Shown in pieces: positions 57,471 to 64,000 of a stretch of DNA of 64,000 nucleotides. The first letter of the stretch is position 1, and each line of letters opens with the position of its first letter. This stretch comes from Euryodendron excelsum. Taxonomy: Eukaryota; Streptophyta; Magnoliopsida; Ericales; Pentaphylacaceae. Location: NCBI GenBank assembly GCA_033060915.1, contig CM065381.1:7167501-7231500 (forward strand), given 5' to 3'. The position numbers and the translations under genes were made by a program. The notes beneath the pieces were generated by a model. That model worked only from the letters and a program-made list of their open reading frames with translations. It was not told the DNA's origin and did not search any database.

Positions 57471-60400
57471 ATCCAAAAGGCATACAAAATTGCTAACGTC
57501 GGGAGATATATCTTTCTTTCAATTTTATCACCCCTTACCAGGTGTGATAATTATAACCCATTCCACCAGTAGCCTCTAACCAACTAATAGTATCAAGTCC
57601 AGAACCTTGGTCCTGTAACATAGTTGACTGGGGTCCAGGTCCACTTGAGTAACACAAATTCAATGGGACCTGATTTAGATTCGTAGTAGTGGGGACAGCT
57701 GTGCGTAAGATATGATATTTTTTCTAAAAATATGGACTGGTCCAGTTTGGAATTATATAGAATATACTCTCTCATGGTATATTGTATGTATGTTTGTGTT
57801 ATTTATGTGGTTGCATAAAGTATGTTCATATCGTGATAATACTAGGTATGTAACCTAAGCATTTGCAATAGCCTATGAATTTTCTCACACACGGCATAAG
57901 TACACACCCCGATGAATTGTCATAGAGTTATAATAGAATATAGATATCCCTAGGTATGTACACTAACTTTTATGAGTCCCAATTATGTACACTAAATTCA
58001 TATCTAACCAAACAAGCCAGCTATGAAAATTCTTTAGAAAATACTATTTCCTATATATACCCTCAAAAGGACATTCTCAGGACTATGTAAACCCCTCACA
58101 TTTATACCTATTCCTATGAAAATACTTAAGGACATACATATTCTTTAGAACATATACATACATACTCCTTGCGTGAGTATGTGTGTGTGCCTATATATAC
58201 CCTCAAATGATATCAATAGGAACATGTATGTACAGATACTGTTTTTGTATACATATGTATATTACATTGGGAATATAACAGATGATGAAGGCAAATTGGT
58301 GAATGAAATTCATTCTTTCTCCCTCTGAAACACTTCAGGGAAGGCCACCTAAGAAAATTCTTCAAAACATTTTCCTGTATAGTAGTGGATAGATAGAAAT
58401 GCATCAAGTAATCAACTAAATATGAAAACATTTCCAGCTAATAGAATCCATAAATATTGTATACCTAGATTTAAAAAGCATTAACCCAAATAACTCATTT
58501 GAAGCATGAGGGAAAACATTACTTTACCTAGCAAATTCTTATTGATAAACTTGTGAGTGTGAATTATGTTGAGAAAAGGCTTAGTCGAGTCAAGTTGAGT
58601 CGAGTTGAGTTGTGACTTGCGAGAGTAAGCAATAGGGGAAAACGTTGAAGATTGAAAGGTTCAAAGATAAAGGTCGGCACAGAATAGCATACTAAGATAA
58701 GGACTAGGGTGAAGGAGTTATAAAGCATGAAGCTGCAGTAACCAGTGTTTGCGGCAGACCAATAATATCTGGGAATTGGATAAGGCTAAAGAAGCTGGAT
58801 TGAATCTTGCCTTTAAAGTAACACCACTTCAAAACATGTGACTATTTCTTCATCTTTCTTTTTTCCTGGGTAAGCTGCTATTTCTTCATTACTTTAAGAG
58901 ATGATGAAGGACGTATTTCCAATAATCAATATCCATGAGTAACTGAGAATTTGTAGCGTCGTTGCCCTGTATCTATTAGTAACTGAGATGGTTGGTAAAG
59001 TAGAATGGCAAAGTTCTAGTCTTTCTAATTTGCTTGCACAGAAATTTCACGCTCTGGGAATTTCAAATGATATTATTCACCAAATAACAGTACTCTAGAA
59101 CATACCAGGAAAGTCAGGCACAATATATATGCATAAATGTTTCTTATGAAAAATCATTGGCCCTCACATACTGAAAAATTAACATCACTCTTCAAAGTTG
59201 TCTTTTCTTTTCTTTCCTTTTTTTTCCCAGTTTGTGATGTAGGGGGCCTGAAGGGGGGAGATCATACCCTTACCCCTCCTTTAGGGGTGTTAAAAATCAT
59301 TCTTCACTTTATAACAATTTGTCATACTTTAATTTGATATACCATTACCAATCAAATACCGACATAGAAAAAGTTCCTATTCTTACAAAGATGTACCTTC
59401 AATGGAACGAATTAACATACTGCGAATATATATATGAGAACGTATCACTTTTCTCTAATCAATTAGAGTAGGAAACACTTCAAACAAAGAAAATGTGCAA
59501 GCAATAATCTATAAAAAAAAATACCACCAACTCAAATTTCAAATGGAAGAATCGACACCCAAACATAAAGAACCCACCGAATACATAAACATATCCATTG
59601 ACACATTTTTTCTCTGAGTTTGGGTGAAGAAAGCCTTACTGCAAACTTTCTGTACCTTGGTTTTTAGGTCTGGCTTATTACAAACTTCCACGATTCATGT
59701 TCACAAGGTGTAACAAAAAGTATTATCCTAGCCATCTTCATAATGCAACCTCCTTCATTCCCTAGGCTTAAATCCTCCTACATTACAGACAAGACATCAA
59801 AGCTGTGTTTGGTTCTTGGAATGAAGGAGGGGGAGGGGGGAGAAGGAATGGAAAAGAAAAGGAAAATCATTTTTCCTAATATTAGCTCCACTAATAAAAT
59901 ATAAATCATAAATCAATTTCTTTTACCCGCCAATGCAATGTAGGATTGGGTTCGGCAGTAACGATATCCCCCTCCATACCAAAACTAGCTGCATTTTCTG
60001 TTGTGTTTCCCCCACTGAACTTTCAAGACAATACCTAAATAGGAGACAAGCTAGTAAACTTGGGTGTCTGCAAGTGCCATACAGCAGATAGCAAGTATTA
60101 TGAATACATATGTGGTTATGTTTATGTATAGATTTCCACCTTTGATACTATTTAGTTTATCATTTTCCTCTAGTTCAAGCAACCCAACTTCCTACTTTTA
60201 AGGAGGAGCTTGTCACAATCAGGGTTCAAAATACCAGTCGATACCATTACGTATTGGTTTTTTGCGCTACCCTTACTGATAGAGGGTAATGTATCGGTGA
60301 TAAATAAATCCATATCAGCCAATATAGACTGATGTTGTACCATTACAATACTGTTGATACAGCCATTACAGGCACCAATACAGATGATTCAGCCTGTCAA

Positions 60401-63217
60401 CACTGAAAGAAACAATATAAACTTTGTTTTTGTTTTTCTCCAATTTTCTATGTGAAAATGTTTTATTCCCTAAACATTCAATTATATAATTATAATGTCA
60501 TTCTCATGTCGAAAGTTTTGTAATATGCTCAAAACAAAACAAAAAAAAAAAAATGAAGTAATTAAATGTGTATTTTATTTTTTGGTAAGGGAGTAGTTTG
60601 ATTATTAAAAAATAAAGACTATACAATGATAGACACAATCTGGTACACATCTCTCAAGCAAGAAACAAAACAAGTATCTCGAGAGGTTAGACAAAACCAA
60701 ACATGACTAAAGGCTTAAGAAGCTTAGAGGGAAAAGAAATATAACTTAAGCACAACCAAGTAATGAGACACAGATGAATCAAATCCGGACTCTACATGTA
60801 TTTCTCTTGTGTCCAAACAACACAAAATCAATATAGAGAAACAATTTCATCACAAGATCCTCCTCGCCATTCTTTTTGGGTGTGACTTGAATTCAGGAAT
60901 CAAAGAAATTGATGTTAGCCTGTAATGTATTAACCACTAGTATTGCCTTTTTATTTTATTATTTTACCAGCTACCAAATACTAACAAATATTGCGTTTGT
61001 TTTATTCTTATAAATTATCCATTCTAGAAGCATTTCTAATTATTCTATATAGGTAAATTCTCTTACTAAATGAACTTCTCCACTTTTTTTTTTTTTTGCC
61101 TTAGAACCAACATAAAATTCCCTGTCATTTATAAACATGTATTCAGGTGCTGCAATGTTGATTAGAAATTATTACAAACATTCAAATTGTGACAAATAAA
61201 GTTGAAACATGCTTATCAATGAGTTTTTTAGTGTTTGCTAGAGATTGAAAGAATTCACTATTTTGGTTGCCAATTCTTGTTCCAATTGGCCGCTACTCCC
61301 GATATTGTCACACCACGATCGCTACTGTTACAACGACTGATACCTACAATTGGCTGTACTCCTGATCCTATTACACCACAACCGCAACTGTTACACCAGC
61401 CGATACTGCGCTTTAAAACCATAGTGACAATTGTGCGTTCTTTCTAGAAGGCTAACTTTGCATCACTCGCCTAAAAGATAACTATCCTAACATGATTGCA
61501 TTGATTTTAAATTCACCTCCCTGAAATGAATCAACTATGCAATGACACACGTAGTATGTCATCTACCGATACATAACTGCAGATAGTTGTCCAAAAGAGC
61601 TGCTCAACTCACCCCCTATCCTTTAATGAGAAGGTTCATTAAAGTACATAGCGACATTGCCATCATCAGAAGGAAGCATACATTTATTAGAATTAAAAGA
61701 ACTATCTCTCTTGTAGCTTAATGAGTTCATTACCAGAGTTTCAACTCACAAAAATTATGAATACAGTTAAGTAACAATTCATACTATCAAATGACATAAA
61801 TTAAGGTCAGAAATTTGCGGAAGATTCAAGAGTCATTGTTCTGGTATTGATTGCTTATTTTGAATATTGTCAGTCATTTGTTATCATCTTGAATGATTGA
61901 ACCATTGCCAGTACAACTGTCTATTAGGGTCCCAAGTTAGGCAAACTAAGCTGGACGGAGGATGCCCAACCAAAACCCAATCAATCGCATTTGCTTTCTC
62001 TAAACGGGACTCTGCAACACTAAATAAATCAAAAACTTAGCAAGAGTATTAGAAAACCCTTAACATTCAAGCTGGCCCAATGGCAACTCAACTGCATAAC
62101 TTCTATGCACTGAATGATTTCTCCAACATACGGTTACAACAAATTATGGTCACGTGCATGTATTCATTAATGCCTTCTATTAATCATTATAAAGCAAAAT
62201 CGGCATATTCAAGTTGAATACCTACTACAGCGAGTACAATAAGTTGCATGATGTTTCATGATCCACGCCAATATTACATATGAAGTACATAACCTAATAA
62301 ACACAATGTCGCATGTCATGCATGTATTGCCTCAACATCAAGCTATCATTTGCATATGTATCCAGCACAAACTCAATTCATGCCCTCTAAGCAGCTATGC
62401 CTAGCCCCCACCAAAAAGTTGCGCAAGGAAGGGTGGACTCCAGTCAGGCAAGGTAAAATGAGGTTCAACCAATATGTAGCCTTACCTATAAGCAATATTT
62501 CAGATATTAGTTTAAACTACATGATGATAAGATGAAAGATCTTCTGAATGACAATTCAACCATTCTCATAGATCATGTCTAATATAGTTAATCCATAGTC
62601 CATATACGAGTATGAAACATAATTTTTGGTCATCTGAAGTGCCATCCCCACTCCATATTAACTATGGAAAGCATATTTTTTCAAACGAGTAAGAGTATGT
62701 GTAAAGTACACAGAATGGTACAAGTTGTACGCAAAACAGAACCCAGAAAAATTAAAGATTATATGTAACCTATTAATCAGAGATAAACGGACACCAAAAG
62801 AAGGAAATGTGGCACCATATAAGTATGGCATCTATAAAAACCAGAAAATGGCAACATGATCAAGAGTAATTATAGTTTGAAACTCAACTAGAACTACGTC
62901 ATTGTTTCTATACCAGATCCAAGAAGGTCACAAGTTCTTCAACTCCTCAACTTCCACAATATGCAAACAAGCTAGGACAAACTGCCATCCAGTAACCTCA
63001 AAGACTTCTCAGCCAAACATGGCTTTTCCATATGATAACGAACAATACTATGTGTGACAGCATAATTCTACCAGTTTAAAATTGTTACTCTCCAGTTTTA
63101 AAATCCGTAAGGTAACAAGTCAAATATCCGAGAATATAAATCAATAAAAAATATAAAAATATATATATTTTGAGCTGCTTGACTTCAATCATGATAGGTT
63201 GGGGGTCAGTCCAAATT
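57471..63217. other. Presumed further intron of the CUE gene
   Basis: I searched this stretch for the missing first exon(s) of the CUE gene on the - strand and found none. A purine-rich start like the MITE family (GTTTGGTTCTTGGAATGAAG) occurs at about 59,808, without a right end. 60,215-60,410 and 61,240-61,430 contain related CGATAC/CAGCC(G/T)-type text and may be repeat remnants. No gene or RNA was recognised. Confidence 0.4.
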
Positions 63218-63677
63218 TAAGAAGTACGGACATTTCTAAGAAGGTGTCGCATCCATATTGGAATCCCGGTCGGACATGATAGTCATTGGACACTTCCCGA
63301 CACGTATCGGACATGCATCCAAATGTAAGCTATTAATTTTATAATTTTTTAAACCGCATACACTTCAGATACTTGGACAGAACGCTGTCTGTCACTTGGA
63401 CACCCACATCCATCGCTTAGACACACATGAAATATGTTACAAGTTTGAAGAAAATAAATTGAAATCCGATTGTAAAATTAAAACTAATATGATTCCTACC
63501 TAATTTGTCATTTAAGCTAAGGAACATGTGAATTTAAATTTTAACTAATGTTGTCTGGCATTCCTACATATAACATATACAAAATATATATATATATATT
63601 TGTTGTGTTCCTATCGTGTTTTGAAAATCTCATGTCAGTGTATCCTTGTCGTATCATGTCCGTTTCCGTGCTTCTTA
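63218..63677. mobile_element. MITE with TAAGAAGYACGGA ends, 460 bp
   Basis: The left end is TAAGAAGTACGGACATTTCT. The right end, read in reverse, is TAAGAAGCACGGAAACGGAC. The interior is rich in GTCGGACATG, GACACGTATCGGACATG and TTGGACA motifs. The superfamily and target duplication are uncertain. Confidence 0.5.
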
Positions 63678-64000
63678 GGCGCAAATCATAATAATGCCCA
63701 AGCAAGACTGGAGAGGAGTTTACACAGGCATCCAACAAGTACAACAAAATACAAGGATTGTTTCATTTGAACCCACATGGCAATCTGATAACAGTTGGCA
63801 TACTCTGTTGCTTACAAAAAAAAAAAACAGTTGGCATCCTTTGTTGTGCTGCATAGAACATCAAGCAATTAAGTTTAGGAGATAATCAAATTATTTTCCC
63901 ACCACAGGGATGTGTCAGCCTTTAGGGCATAAAACGAAATTAAACCAACTTCTCAGATATTGCTTCATGGATATGAATAATCAAACATCATTGTAAATCC

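Overview
The window is nuclear DNA from a flowering plant, probably a woody dicot or a related lineage with long introns. The evidence is two plant-specific MIR396 microRNA hairpins, a calmodulin-like gene, a plant CUE-domain gene split by very long introns, and a plant CACTA transposon with TNP2 and En/Spm-type genes. The DNA is AT-rich, gene-poor and full of CT/GA microsatellites and small DNA transposons. I cannot name the species.

Layout. 1-8.6 kb is intergenic, with a cluster of GATCGATCG motifs that may belong to an LTR, two MITEs and a duplicated block around a CT microsatellite. A MIR396 gene lies on the + strand at 8.78-8.90 kb and a second on the - strand at 14.99-15.11 kb. They face each other about 6 kb apart and carry the two classic mature forms, 5p ending in G and 5p ending in T. 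15.3-24.7 kb is transposon-rich: two MITEs, a Helitron-like cluster and a 1.6 kb long-TIR Mutator-like element.

24,727-37,731 is one complete 13.0 kb CACTA element with a 3-bp target duplication (TGC). It is read right to left: a TNP2-type transposase gene, then a TNPA-like (Transposase_24) gene, then an array of 19 tandem copies of a ~184-bp unit. Both genes keep recognisable exons but carry in-frame stops and one apparent frameshift, so the copy looks non-autonomous.

37.7-45.5 kb is intergenic with more copies of a purine/pyrimidine MITE family. A single-exon calmodulin-like gene with four EF hands and an N-terminal hydrophobic anchor lies at 45,789-46,457 (+). Its upstream region was tandemly duplicated, including part of a MITE. 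From 47,853 to at least 56,456 on the - strand, tail-to-tail with it, is a plant CUE-domain gene. Four exons are visible and the 5' exon(s) lie beyond the right edge. Its 7.0 kb intron holds a tandem duplication, an RTE-like LINE remnant and a MITE insertion with a visible empty site. The last 7.5 kb appears to be intron of the same gene.

No wholly new system was seen. The strongest points are the facing MIR396 pair, the satellite-bearing CACTA element, and the nested repeat history inside the CUE-gene intron.
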